Below are positions 7,674 to 14,807 of a stretch of 22,160 bases of DNA, one piece after another. Location of the stretch: the NCBI GenBank assembly GCA_021796315.1, contig JAJYOH010000027.1, positions 1-22,160 of the forward strand, read 5' to 3'. Numbering within the stretch: position 1 is the first letter of the stretch; every line of letters starts with the position of its first letter. The position numbers were made by a program, and so were the translations under genes. The notes under the pieces are model-generated. The model made no database searches. It was not told the DNA's origin and saw only the letters and a list, made by a program, of their open reading frames with translations. This stretch comes from Chloroflexota bacterium. Its GTDB lineage: Bacteria > Chloroflexota > Anaerolineae > Anaerolineales > Villigracilaceae.

Positions 7674-8936
7674 TCGAGCGCTCCAAAGAAGTGCGGCAGG
7701 CGCTTCTTCCAGGCTGTCGGCAAAATTTTATCGAGCGCGTCGTCAGATGTAACAATTCCGTGCATACGATTTTCGGCGTCGACCACCGGCACAGCGATCA
7801 GGTTATATTTGGCGACAATCTGTGCGATCTCATCCTGTTCCGTATCAAGCTCAATACTCACGACTCTGTTTGTGCATGAAATCCATGATCGGCGTCTCTG
7901 GCTGTGCAACAATCAAATCGCTGAGCGAGAAAACGCCAATCAAGTGCTCCTGATTATCGGTGACGTAAACATAATAGACCAGCTCGGCGTCTTCGCCAAC
8001 TTTGCGAAGGTGATCGATCGTTTCGGCGGCAGTCATGTCTGGAAAGACGCTGACATATTCGGTCGTCATCAACCCGCCGGCGGTATCTTCATCGTACCGC
8101 AGCAATTCCCGGACCTCGTCGGCTTCTTCCGTTTCCATCAGTTTGAGCAAACCCTGGCTGCGCTCTGGTGACAGCTCATTCAACAAATCCGCAGCTTCAT
8201 CCGGCGACATTTCTTCGAGAACGTCAGCAACTTTCTCGTCGGTAAAATGCTCCAGCAGATCAGCCTGGAAGTCTGGTTCAACTTCTTCCAAGGTGTCGGC
8301 GAGTTGTTTGATATCCAGTTTGTGGAGCAGGTCGCTGTGTTCGGCGCGGCTGAGGTCAGAGATGATCTCGGCAATGTCAGATGGATGCAATTCAGCCAGT
8401 TTATCCACCGGCACTTTCAAGCGCATGGACTTGTCGTGCACAAGGGGTTCGACAAAGCCCCATGAAATGGAGCCCGCTGCCAGGTCCGTGCTGAAGCGTT
8501 TTGCAGTCCAACGGCCAAGTTTTTCAAGTCCAAGCCGGCGCAGAATCCCAAGCATCCCGATATCGACGTTACTGACGACCACGTTGCCGTTGACGCGCAC
8601 GAGTTCAATGTCATTAACACGAACGACGCGTGCGCCGTCGGTGTCGAGGATCTGCTTATCCAGCACATCGTCAACGAGGCGAATATCATTCTCACTAAAT
8701 TCGTAGGCGGGAATGCTGGCGGCAGGCCGTTTGAGCGGAATAGCCGCAGAGAGCAAGGCGGCGAGATCAGAATATGGGATGGCGCGATCCCCTCCCCTGC
8801 CGTGTACAACAATCGCATCCACAACCGGATGCGTAAATTCCTTGTACGAACGAGCCACCAGATCTTTTACAACGCCGATCTGGGTCCCGTCAAAATCCGT
8901 GACCGGGCGGCCGGTCAATTCGCTGATAAAAGCCAT
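7670..8936 (-). pseudogene. PRC-barrel / MgtE_N / CBS protein, split by a +1 frameshift
   Basis: From 8936 the frame encodes two PRC-barrel-like segments (about residues 3-60, with HPVVDAIVVHGRGGDRAIPYSDL, and 93-150). An MgtE N-terminal superhelical domain follows (170-285, LHPSDIAEIISDL...SPDEAADLLNEL), then the first CBS domain. It runs into a stop at 7851. The second CBS domain (IAVPVVDAENRMHGIVTSDDALDKILP) continues one frame over and ends at 7670. Removing one A in the AAA run at 7869-7871 (minus strand) joins them as MHNRVVSIELD. There is no MgtE membrane domain: this is the soluble cytoplasmic part, paired with the Nramp-related transporter as its likely channel partner. The start has GGAGG six bases upstream. 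The shift may be a sequencing or assembly error, a real mutation, or recoding. Confidence 0.85.
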
Positions 8937-8980
8937 AAGGCACCTCCATAAGATTTTGGGTCAAAGTGGAGTTCGTTAAG

Positions 8981-9017
8981 AAAAACAAAAACCACCTTGG
9001 ATTTTCTCCGAAGGTGG
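8981..9017 (-). terminator. Leader terminator (attenuator) upstream of the MgtE_N gene
   Basis: On the minus strand CCACCTT (9011-9017) pairs with AAGGTGG (8992-8998), extended by an inner GGA/TCC with a bulge. It is followed by TTTTTGTTTTT. It lies within the transcribed leader, 45 bases before the first gene, so it must be read through for expression. Confidence 0.85.
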
Positions 9018-9047
9018 CCGTTGGTCAGATGCGTTAACGCGTTCTGA

Positions 9048-9179
9048 TTATGCGCGGCATGGATAATCAGGGAAGTGACCGCACATATGGACGCGCGACC
9101 AAACGCCCCAAGCCAAACACGTTTCGGAGAATATAGGGGGAATAGAATCATCGCTCGATAGACTTCCATCGGCGTCCAT
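9048..9179 (-). CDS. Leader peptide candidate, acidic N-terminus
   Basis: A 43-codon ORF begins MDADGSLSSDDSIPPIFSE. It is preceded by AAGGAGGTGATC, a full complement of the 16S anti-Shine-Dalgarno, eight bases from the ATG; this is the strongest ribosome site in the window. The stop at 9048-9050 falls inside the 9044-9070 hairpin, so a translating ribosome would disrupt it. The first 11 codons hold four Asp, followed by a Pro-Pro. In E. coli mgtL, early acidic and proline residues make ribosomes drop off at low Mg2+ and raise mgtA expression. The same logic is plausible for this metal operon but is inference. No similarity to a known protein is apparent. Confidence 0.55.
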   Translation of the reverse strand: MDADGSLSSDDSIPPIFSETCLAWGVWSRVHMCGHFPDYPCRA

Positions 9180-9233
9180 AACGATCACCTCCTTTCCAAA
9201 CTGCACATGATATGCGTTCATAATAACGGTTGC

Positions 9234-9263
9234 ACTATACTCCCGCAAAACGATATTCGTCAA
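9234..9263 (-). promoter_or_regulatory. Promoter of the metal-transport operon
   Basis: TTGACG (9258-9263) and TATAGT (9234-9239) on the minus strand have an 18-base spacer, a near-consensus housekeeping promoter. The predicted start near 9227 opens the long leader. Constitutive start plus regulated termination fits the leader architecture. Confidence 0.7.
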
Positions 9264-9381
9264 GAGTTAAAGGTAACAATTTGGAAATTAATTGGCAGCG
9301 GACCCCGGATAATGAAAGTTCAATGTAAGGTAAAAGAAAATCATCCAGCGCTATATTAAATGCAAGACAACATCCGATAAA

Positions 9382-9504
9382 GGGTGCGCTAAAAGTATGT
9401 AGATGAGTTTGCTCCCTGCGCCGTCCTCGGCGCAGGATTTACTCGCAAAGCGCCGCCGAGGACGGCGGCTTGAGCCTATTTACCAACAACCTTTGAGTGC
9501 CCCC
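9382..9504. mobile_element. 123-bp MITE-like element with 9-bp target duplication
   Basis: The ends GGGTGCGCTAAAAG (9382-9395) and CTTTGAGTGCCCCC (9491-9504) form 14-bp terminal inverted repeats with 11 matches. Both sides are flanked by an exact TCCGATAAA (9373-9381 and 9505-9513), the expected target-site duplication. The core has two GC hairpins: CCTGCGCCG-TCCT-CGGCGCAGG, and GCCGCCG-AGGA-CGGCGGC. Their centres are also complementary to each other, so the element can fold as a cruciform. It has no coding capacity and would need a transposase in trans. It sits directly against the cyclic-di-GMP aptamer; before insertion the leader would have read ...ACATCCGATAAAGGCAAAACC. Confidence 0.75.
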
Positions 9505-9508
9505 TCCG

Positions 9509-9600
9509 ATAAAGGCAAAACCGGCGAAAGCCGGCGACGCAAAGCTATGGGTCTAAAGCTGCGAAAGCGACCATGACCGCCAGGCCGCCGAAAACCACAT
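9509..9600 (+). ncRNA. Cyclic-di-GMP-I (GEMM-I) riboswitch aptamer
   Basis: The conserved order of the class-I aptamer is present: AAAGGCAAAACC, a CCGGC stem with GAAA tetraloop (9521-9534), GACGCAAAGC (9536-9545), then the tetraloop-receptor arm with GGGTCTAAAG and a closing CCAT. The 3' segment GCCAGGCC (9589-9596) is an exact complement of GGCCTGGC at 9619-9626, the left arm of the following terminator. Aptamer closure and antitermination therefore compete. This suggests ligand binding favours termination, an inference from the fold. The aptamer begins at the target duplication of the MITE-like element. Confidence 0.87.
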
Positions 9601-9619
9601 TTGTCATTTGCGATTTCCG

Positions 9620-9652
9620 GCCTGGCTTATTAATAAGTCAGGCTTTTTTATT
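9620..9652 (+). terminator. Riboswitch expression-platform terminator
   Basis: GCCTGGCTTA (9620-9629) pairs with TAAGTCAGGC (9634-9643) over 10 bp with one G-U and a TTAA loop, followed by TTTTTTATT. Its left arm can alternatively pair with the 3' strand of the aptamer. Confidence 0.9.
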
Positions 9653-9688
9653 CGGATGGCTTGTGCAATCTTCAGGAAATCTGTTCGA

Positions 9689-9765
9689 CCAGGCAAACCC
9701 GAAATAATCGGGGATGCAAAAAATTTTTGGGCTCTTCAGGATTAAGTGGGGTAAAACCCCGCTTA
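9689..9765 (+). ncRNA. Degenerate second GEMM-I-like aptamer
   Basis: After the first terminator the sequence CCAGGCAAACCCGA (loop AATAA) TCGGGGATGCAAA repeats the first half of the class-I aptamer: the GGCAAACC entry, a short stem and a GACGCAAA-like segment with T for C. The expected GC after GCAAA and a proper receptor arm are missing; instead there are an AT run and a hairpin (9743-9765, TAAGTGGGG with CCCCGCTTA). It may be a decayed tandem copy or a variant ligand class. Confidence 0.4.
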
Positions 9766-9834
9766 CCACGGAGATCACGGAGTCCACAGAGAAAAACCTT
9801 TTTTAATCTCCGTGTTCTCTGTGTACTCTGTGGT
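9765..9834. repeat. 9-nt-period inverted repeat element (copy 2)
   Basis: Left arm 9765-9791 is ACCACGGAG, ATCACGGAG, TCCACAGAG. Right arm 9808-9834 is the near-exact reverse complement (ACCACAGAG, TACACAGAG, AACACGGAG on the other strand) around a T-rich loop. It lies between the riboswitch region and the RTX remnant and has displaced whatever start that gene had. Confidence 0.85.
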
Positions 9835-9867
9835 GAAAAATGGGGGAACCCCACCAAACACCAAAGA

Positions 9868-10056
9868 ACCATTTTTTGTTCAGGTACGATCACTGGCGCC
9901 AGCGGTAATGACCTGATTCTCGACGGCGCCGGTAATGACACAATCAATGGCATGGGAGGAGATGATTGCATCCTCGGCGGCGGAGACGGGACAGATGTTT
10001 GCATTGGCGGCCCCGGCACAGATACATTTGCAAATTGCGAGAGCGAAACACAATAA
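9868..10056 (+). pseudogene. RTX (hemolysin-type) calcium-binding protein remnant
   Basis: The 62 codons from TIFCSGTITG to the stop contain three to four nonapeptide Ca2+-binding repeats of the GGxGxDxux type (GASGNDLIL, DGAGNDTIN, GMGGDDCIL). They end with GGPGTDTFANCESETQ, a common C-terminus of secreted RTX-like proteins. The frame stays open upstream to 9661, but that part is made of the 9-nt repeat element and gives Cys/Arg-rich nonsense without a signal peptide. I therefore read this as the 3' end of a secreted or surface protein that lost its start. Its place behind a cyclic-di-GMP riboswitch suits an adhesin or matrix protein. Confidence 0.65.
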
Positions 10057-10165
10057 TAATTTGAGGAGATCCAATTTCCAGCCAGCCAGAAGACCAACAA
10101 ACTCTTAGCGCACATTTAACGATAAGTATCCCTGCTTTTTCTTTATACGGTAAAATTAGGCACGT

Positions 10166-10681
10166 ATGTTTAAACGAGCTTCATCCCCCACTGAAAATGC
10201 ACAACAAATCCAGGCCGTCGAGCGCATTACATCTGTGCTCGGGCCGGGCGTCATTTGGCACGGCAGCATTAACGGCTCAGGCGGCGTTCGCATCGAAGGC
10301 GCCTTTGAAGGCGAGATTGCTTTGCGTGGCATGTTGGTTGTCGGCGAGACCGGACGCGTTACCTGTCAGAACGTGCGCGCAAATACAGTCATCGTGGCAG
10401 GCGCGGTGCGCGGCAACATCACAACACAGAAATTGGAAATCCGCGCCTCAGGCCGCGTTTGGGGCGACGTGGTCACCACCGCTTTCGTGACCGAGGAAGG
10501 CGCGTTCCTGCGCGGCCAAATTCGGATGGAAGAAACGGTCGAACTGGACCTGGAACCGGCTCCCGATTCCACGCCTTCTGAGGCGGCCCAGGCCCAGACC
10601 ATCGCCCAGACGCCGATCCCCGCGCCAATCCCGGAATCAATTACCGAATCCCAAGTCAGTAAAAAGAAAAAAACATCTTAA
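10166..10681 (+). CDS. Bactofilin (polymer-forming cytoskeletal protein)
   Basis: The 171-residue protein has the bactofilin beta-helix at about residues 22-128. Its rungs repeat as GSINGSGGVRIEGAFEGEI, GRVTCQNVRANTVIVAGAVRGNI and GRVWGDVVTTAFVTEEGAFLRGQIRM. Bactofilins polymerise without nucleotide on the inner face of the membrane and place cell-wall or polar factors. The N-terminus is short and polar; the C-terminal 40 residues are Pro/Ala/Thr-rich and end in KKKKTS. The ribosome site is weak. Codons near 10629-10661 (AATCCCGGAATCAATTACC...) resemble the heptamer array of fdhA. It stands alone, and ends at a terminator shared with the convergent cytochrome operon. Confidence 0.9.
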   Translation: MFKRASSPTENAQQIQAVERITSVLGPGVIWHGSINGSGGVRIEGAFEGEIALRGMLVVGETGRVTCQNVRANTVIVAGAVRGNITTQKLEIRASGRVWGDVVTTAFVTEEGAFLRGQIRMEETVELDLEPAPDSTPSEAAQAQTIAQTPIPAPIPESITESQVSKKKKTS

Positions 10682-10714
10682 AATAAGATTTTCGATTGTT
10701 TATATTCCTGTAAG

Positions 10715-10750
10715 AAAAGGGTGCAAAGGCTTTGGCCTTTGCACCCTTTT
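10715..10750. terminator. Bidirectional terminator, bactofilin / cytochrome operon
   Basis: A perfect 12-bp stem (GGGTGCAAAGGC at 10719-10730 with GCCTTTGCACCC at 10735-10746) closes a TTTG loop. It is flanked by AAAA on the left and TTTT on the right, suited to both convergent transcripts. Confidence 0.92.
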
Positions 10751-10778
10751 GAATCACAGAACTTCTTTTAGGTCATGA

Positions 10779-12308
10779 TCATGGATTGAGACTGATTATA
10801 TAAGCGATCACATCCGCAATCTGTTGTGGAGTAAGCGCACCTTTATCGCCCCACGGGGGCATCGAGAAGGTTGGGCCGGGGCCTGCCGGTGTGGAACCGT
10901 GTTCGATAAAAAGATCAAGGTTGGTGGCAAAGATAGTTTTATCAGAGTTCTTCAAAGCAGGGTCGATCGGATTCAGCGCCGGGACCGTTCCCTTCGTTGA
11001 ACCCGGATTGGCAACGCCGCCCTTGCCCTCAGCCGCATGACAAGGCACACAATTCGCCGCAAAAATCTGTTGTCCCGAATTTGCATCGCCGGTCAAGCTA
11101 ACCGCCTGACCCGGCCCACCCGGATTAGATGGATGAGGAACGCCGCTCGAAGTACCAGCAGCCTGTGGAGTTGAAGGAGCAGTTGTCGCAGCAGCCACAC
11201 TGCCCGCTGTGGGAGTTGCCGCCGATGTTCCAACCACTGAAGGATTCAGGTTTGATTGGGTGGGCGGGTTTAGACTCATGATATACGCGATCACATCCGC
11301 GATCTGCTGTGGCTTGAGCGCACCTTTATCCCCCCAGGCCGGCATCGAGAAAGTTGGACCGGGGCCCGAAGGAGTAGAGCCATGCTCCAGGAATAGATCA
11401 AGATTAGTTATATATGTTTTGGTGTCAGAGCTGATCAGCGATGGGTCGATAGGGTTAAGAGCCGGGATCGTTCCATCGTCCGAACCAGGGTTGGGATTGC
11501 CACCCTTGCCCTCAGCCGCATGACAAGGTACGCAATTCGCCGCAAAGACCTGCTTACCGAAATTTACATCACCCGTCAGGTTAGCCGCCGGGCCGGGGCC
11601 GCCAGGGTTGGATGGTCGCGCCACATCGATACCGCCAAAAGGCGTTGGCGCAGTTGTGGCAGCGGCAGACGTATTCGTAAGCGGGTTCAAGCTGATAACA
11701 TACGAAATCACATCCGCAATTTGCTGTGGCGTTAAAGCCTTTTTATCGCCCCAGGCTGGCATCGAAAAAGTTGGGCTGTGACCTTCAGGTGTGGAGCCAT
11801 GTTCAATGAATAGGTCGAGGTTGGTGACAAAGGCTTTATTGTCAGCGCTCACCAAAGTGGGATCGATTGGATTGAGCGGCGGAACCGTGCCATCCGTTGA
11901 ACCCGGATTGGCAACGCCGCCTTTACCTTCAGCAGCATGACAGGGCACACAATTGGCGGCGAAGATCTGTTTACCGGAATCCACATTGCCAGTTAGACCA
12001 ACTGCCGGGCCAGGGCCGCCGGGATTGGAAGGACGAGCAATACTCACTTCTGTTGGTCCGCCCTCCACCGGGCTCGATGAAGCTGCAACAGCAGCTTGTG
12101 TCGGGGTAAAGGTCACCAAAAATCGCGCAGGAGCAGGAAGTGTTGCCGGAACCAAAGTAGGAATGGATGTGCGATCCACCTTCGGAGCAACACCCAAACA
12201 GGCGACAGTATATCCGCAACTGGAGATGGTCAAGAAGCCGACCCACACCACCACCATTGCGATGAAGCCAATCAATGTGCCGTAAATTATTTTTCGAAAA
12301 TCATCCAT
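10779..12308 (-). CDS. Triheme cytochrome c made of three tandem monoheme domains
   Basis: The 509-residue protein has an N-terminal membrane anchor (residues 8-30), a Pro/Ala-rich stretch, and three near-identical class-I cytochrome c domains. Their heme sites are CVPCH at 120-124, 259-263 and 420-424; the axial Met lies in FSMPxWGDK (183, 322, 483). Each domain has the same frame NPGGPG...GKQIFAANCVPCHAAEGKGG...LDLFIEHGSTP...QQIADVI, joined by Ala/Thr/Pro linkers. The domains are also alike at DNA level, so they arose by recent tandem duplication. It follows actE by 10 bases as the last gene of the ACIII operon. It probably carries electrons from ACIII towards a terminal oxidase or soluble carrier; this is inferred from context. 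ActF would be expected near here but is absent. Confidence 0.88.
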   Translation of the reverse strand: MDDFRKIIYGTLIGFIAMVVVWVGFLTISSCGYTVACLGVAPKVDRTSIPTLVPATLPAPARFLVTFTPTQAAVAASSSPVEGGPTEVSIARPSNPGGPGPAVGLTGNVDSGKQIFAANCVPCHAAEGKGGVANPGSTDGTVPPLNPIDPTLVSADNKAFVTNLDLFIEHGSTPEGHSPTFSMPAWGDKKALTPQQIADVISYVISLNPLTNTSAAATTAPTPFGGIDVARPSNPGGPGPAANLTGDVNFGKQVFAANCVPCHAAEGKGGNPNPGSDDGTIPALNPIDPSLISSDTKTYITNLDLFLEHGSTPSGPGPTFSMPAWGDKGALKPQQIADVIAYIMSLNPPTQSNLNPSVVGTSAATPTAGSVAAATTAPSTPQAAGTSSGVPHPSNPGGPGQAVSLTGDANSGQQIFAANCVPCHAAEGKGGVANPGSTKGTVPALNPIDPALKNSDKTIFATNLDLFIEHGSTPAGPGPTFSMPPWGDKGALTPQQIADVIAYIISLNP

Positions 12309-12318
12309 ATCTGCATCC

Positions 12319-12837
12319 CTACTTCTTCAAGGTCCGGACGTAGTTAACCACATCCCAACGTTCACGAACCGTAAGATTTTCGTTGAGCGGCGGCATAAAA
12401 CCGAAGCCATTAGAGATGACCATGAAAATGGCGCCATCGCTCAAAAACTGGATGGCCGGGCTGGTCAGATCGGCAGGCTTTTTAGTTTGCAGGAAGGCGG
12501 CAACCGGGCCATTACCTGTGCCAGATGTGCCATGACAGGCTGTGCAAGTTACGTTGAACAATTCAGCGCCGCGCGCGATTGAAGCCGCGTCAGCCGGGAC
12601 CGGGTTGGTGGGCGCGCCCCCGTTCGGGATGTAGGCCGGCCCTTCAATCGGGATCGACTGGGCCGGGACCGGGAGCGGATCATACATGGGCTGCCTGGCC
12701 GGTGAAATAGCCATGAAGCTGACCCAATCGATTTTTATTACATCATAGGTGAATAACGACATTATCCCAAACAGGACCACGACAACAGCAAAGATCACGG
12801 CGAAGCGTTTGAGAATTACATTCCAACCAGTGCTCAT
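12319..12837 (-). CDS. actE: ACIII subunit ActE, membrane-anchored monoheme cytochrome c
   Basis: The 172-residue protein has one N-terminal membrane helix (about 9-30) and a periplasmic cytochrome c domain. The heme site is C98-T-A-C101-H102, and the probable axial ligand is M148 in GFGFMPP. ActE takes electrons from the ActA hemes in alternative complex III, a quinol oxidoreductase that replaces the bc1 complex. The start overlaps the actD stop as ATGA, implying translational coupling. The size and arrangement match known ActE proteins. Confidence 0.87.
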   Translation of the reverse strand: MSTGWNVILKRFAVIFAVVVVLFGIMSLFTYDVIKIDWVSFMAISPARQPMYDPLPVPAQSIPIEGPAYIPNGGAPTNPVPADAASIARGAELFNVTCTACHGTSGTGNGPVAAFLQTKKPADLTSPAIQFLSDGAIFMVISNGFGFMPPLNENLTVRERWDVVNYVRTLKK

Positions 12838-13358
12838 AATTGACGCGCCTCCGCCGGGTTGACTGATTCGGCGCCCAGTTTCGTCAAGGCGCTGACAAAT
12901 CTCTTTTGCTCATCGTCGGGACAATGAAACAACACCGCAATCTTTCCATCGCTGATCTCAGGTATGTATTCTTTCGGAGTATAGGACGGAAAACCGCTAT
13001 CTATAAACATGCCAAGAAAGGCAAAGCCCATTAACCCAAGCATTGTCATCTCGAAGGTAATGATGATGCCCTGCGGGACAGGATAGATCGGCTGTCCGCC
13101 AACCGGCAAGGGGAAGAGGTATGGGGTCCCGTAAATCAGGAATAATCCGAGGGCCATTCCAAGAATCGCGCCGACAAAAGCAATGGTCGGGACTCTGGTT
13201 ATCGCCGAACGGCGTCCCAAAATTGTTCCCTTGATCGGAATTCCCGAAATAACATTCATTTGGTCATCAGTTATACCCAGGTCGTGTAATTTGTCAATTC
13301 CGCTGACGGCGGGTTCAATATCTTCAAATACTGCCAAAAGCAGAGTGGTATCAGACAT
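12834..13358 (-). CDS. actD: ACIII subunit ActD (DUF3341)
   Basis: The 174-residue protein has a soluble ferredoxin-like N-terminal part (LAVFEDIEPAVSGIDKLHDLGI), two membrane helices (about 55-77 and 98-122), and a cytoplasmic C-terminal part (FHCPDDEQKRFVSALTKLGA). This is the DUF3341 pattern of ActD, which binds the membrane core of ACIII. No cofactor site is visible. It lies 18 bases after actC and overlaps actE by four bases. Confidence 0.88.
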   Translation of the reverse strand: MSDTTLLLAVFEDIEPAVSGIDKLHDLGITDDQMNVISGIPIKGTILGRRSAITRVPTIAFVGAILGMALGLFLIYGTPYLFPLPVGGQPIYPVPQGIIITFEMTMLGLMGFAFLGMFIDSGFPSYTPKEYIPEISDGKIAVLFHCPDDEQKRFVSALTKLGAESVNPAEARQL

Positions 13359-13376
13359 ATCGTATACTCCTTTGCC

Positions 13377-14807
13377 TTATTCCATGTCGCTAAGAGTCGA
13401 AATAGTGGCTTTACCAATCTTGCGAAGAGTATGGCTTTCCTGGCCTTCCTGCACTTCCCAGACTGGTATCAGGGGAATGACCCGTGAAGCCAGCATGTAA
13501 AGCAGGAAGAAAAAGGCAAAATTACCAATGGTCAAAGCGATTTCGATCCCAGGAACATAGATACGCCAGGTGAATGGCATACGGTTGATCGTTAGAGTTT
13601 CCGGAATAATGACAAAACGTTCGAGCCACATGCCGACGTTGATCAATAAACCAGCGCTCGCCAACAGCCAGGGAGTTCGGCGCCATTTTTTATTCCACAA
13701 GAGCGCCCACGGCACCACGATATTACAGAACAACATGATATACCATAGGTACCATTCAGGCCCATGTTGAATGAAATCGAACAAGATCTTCTCCCACTTG
13801 TCGCCGCCATACCAGGGGACAATATAATCATTGAAGTAGAAATATGCCCAGGCCATGGACACCATTAACATCAACATGCCTAGTAAATCGAAATGTTCCG
13901 GGCGCAGGAAGTACTTCATATTCTTCATGGTGGAGCGGATCAGGAAGAGCACAATCGCCACTGCCGCCATCCCCGAGTGCAGAGCGCCGATGACAAAGTA
14001 TGGCCCGAACACGGTCGAAGACCAGCCAGGGCGGCTCGCCATGGCGAAGTCCCACGACACGATGGTATGAACTGAGAACATCACCGGGATAATGGCAAAC
14101 GCGAAGATGTTCATGGTTGTTGTCAGATTCTTCCATTCGCCCTCAGTGCCCCGGAAGCCAATCGCCAAAATTTTATAGACGGTTTTACGCCATCCAGTTG
14201 AACGGTCACGGGCCATGGCCAAATCAGGGATGAGCGGCAGGAACAGGTACATCGTGCTGCACAACAAATAGGTACTAATGGCCATGAAGTCCCACATCAA
14301 AGGCGAGTGGAAATCAGGCCACAGGCCACGCTCGTTCGGGATTGGAATCAGCCAGTAAGATAACCACACGCGGCCCATGTGCAGGAATACGCTGATCCCG
14401 GCTTGCGCCAACCCGAAGGTGGTCATCAGTTCCGCCGCGCGCGTGAACGGACGACGGCCCTCCACTTTCATAACTCTCAAAATGGCCGAGATAAAAGTAC
14501 CGGCATGGCTGATACCGATCCAAAACACTACCTCGACCAGAAAGATACCCCAGTAAACCGGACGATTGACACCAGCCACGCCCAAGCCATTCATAATCAG
14601 GTAATACCAGGCATAAAACAAACAGGTTAAGACAATAAACGTCAAGACGCCTGTTGCTGTCCAATATTTCCACGTAGTGGAGTGCATTGACTCCATCACC
14701 ATGTCGTTCATCTCGCCGCGTGGACGCGGGTCGTGCATCAGATGTTCGCGCGGATCTTCATGCTCTTCCGCGTGAGGAAGCGCCAATGGTTTGGCAATTG
14801 AGCTCAT
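13377..14807 (-). CDS. actC: ACIII subunit ActC, NrfD-like quinol-binding membrane protein
   Basis: The 476-residue protein has about ten hydrophobic helices between residues 50 and 455 and belongs to the NrfD/PsrC family. ActC holds the quinol site of ACIII and hands electrons to the Fe-S subunit. Typical segments are FWIGISHAGTFISAILR in helix 2 and GMWLERFVI near the end. The polar N-terminus contains a His/Glu-rich stretch (LPHAEEHEDPREH). The start overlaps the actB2 stop as ATGA. A second NrfD-like subunit, ActF, accompanies ActC in most ACIII clusters but is not found in this window. Confidence 0.92.
   Translation of the reverse strand: MSSIAKPLALPHAEEHEDPREHLMHDPRPRGEMNDMVMESMHSTTWKYWTATGVLTFIVLTCLFYAWYYLIMNGLGVAGVNRPVYWGIFLVEVVFWIGISHAGTFISAILRVMKVEGRRPFTRAAELMTTFGLAQAGISVFLHMGRVWLSYWLIPIPNERGLWPDFHSPLMWDFMAISTYLLCSTMYLFLPLIPDLAMARDRSTGWRKTVYKILAIGFRGTEGEWKNLTTTMNIFAFAIIPVMFSVHTIVSWDFAMASRPGWSSTVFGPYFVIGALHSGMAAVAIVLFLIRSTMKNMKYFLRPEHFDLLGMLMLMVSMAWAYFYFNDYIVPWYGGDKWEKILFDFIQHGPEWYLWYIMLFCNIVVPWALLWNKKWRRTPWLLASAGLLINVGMWLERFVIIPETLTINRMPFTWRIYVPGIEIALTIGNFAFFFLLYMLASRVIPLIPVWEVQEGQESHTLRKIGKATISTLSDME

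Larger units (their letters stand above)
8937..9227 (-). ncRNA. Structured 5' leader (attenuator) of the metal-transport operon
   Basis: About 290 transcribed bases precede the first gene. Visible structure on the minus strand: (a) TATGGACGC (9172-9180), which contains the leader ORF start, can pair with its complement at 9086-9094; (b) an 8-bp hairpin pairs 9063-9070 with 9044-9051 around an 11-nt loop; (c) an alternative helix pairs 9043-9047 with 9025-9029 and contains the palindrome at 9031-9040; (b) and (c) share bases and exclude each other; (d) a terminator at 8981-9017. I do not recognise the M-box or yybP-ykoY consensus. A leader-peptide attenuator or an undescribed metal riboswitch fits. 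Confidence 0.7.

Noticed and set aside
8915..9169. An 84-codon minus-strand frame in the metal-operon leader
   Set aside because: It has no Shine-Dalgarno and runs through the terminator hairpin into the first gene; the 9048-9179 frame has the strong ribosome site.
9264..9372. A gene or clear promoter in the stretch before the MITE
   Set aside because: Only a weak TATATT at 9352-9357 without a -35 is visible; no coding frame or RNA fold was found. The riboswitch promoter probably lies here but I cannot place it.
9661..10056. A 131-residue intact gene on +
   Set aside because: The first 65 codons are the 9-nt repeat element and aptamer-like sequence with no ribosome site or signal peptide; only the RTX tail looks like protein.
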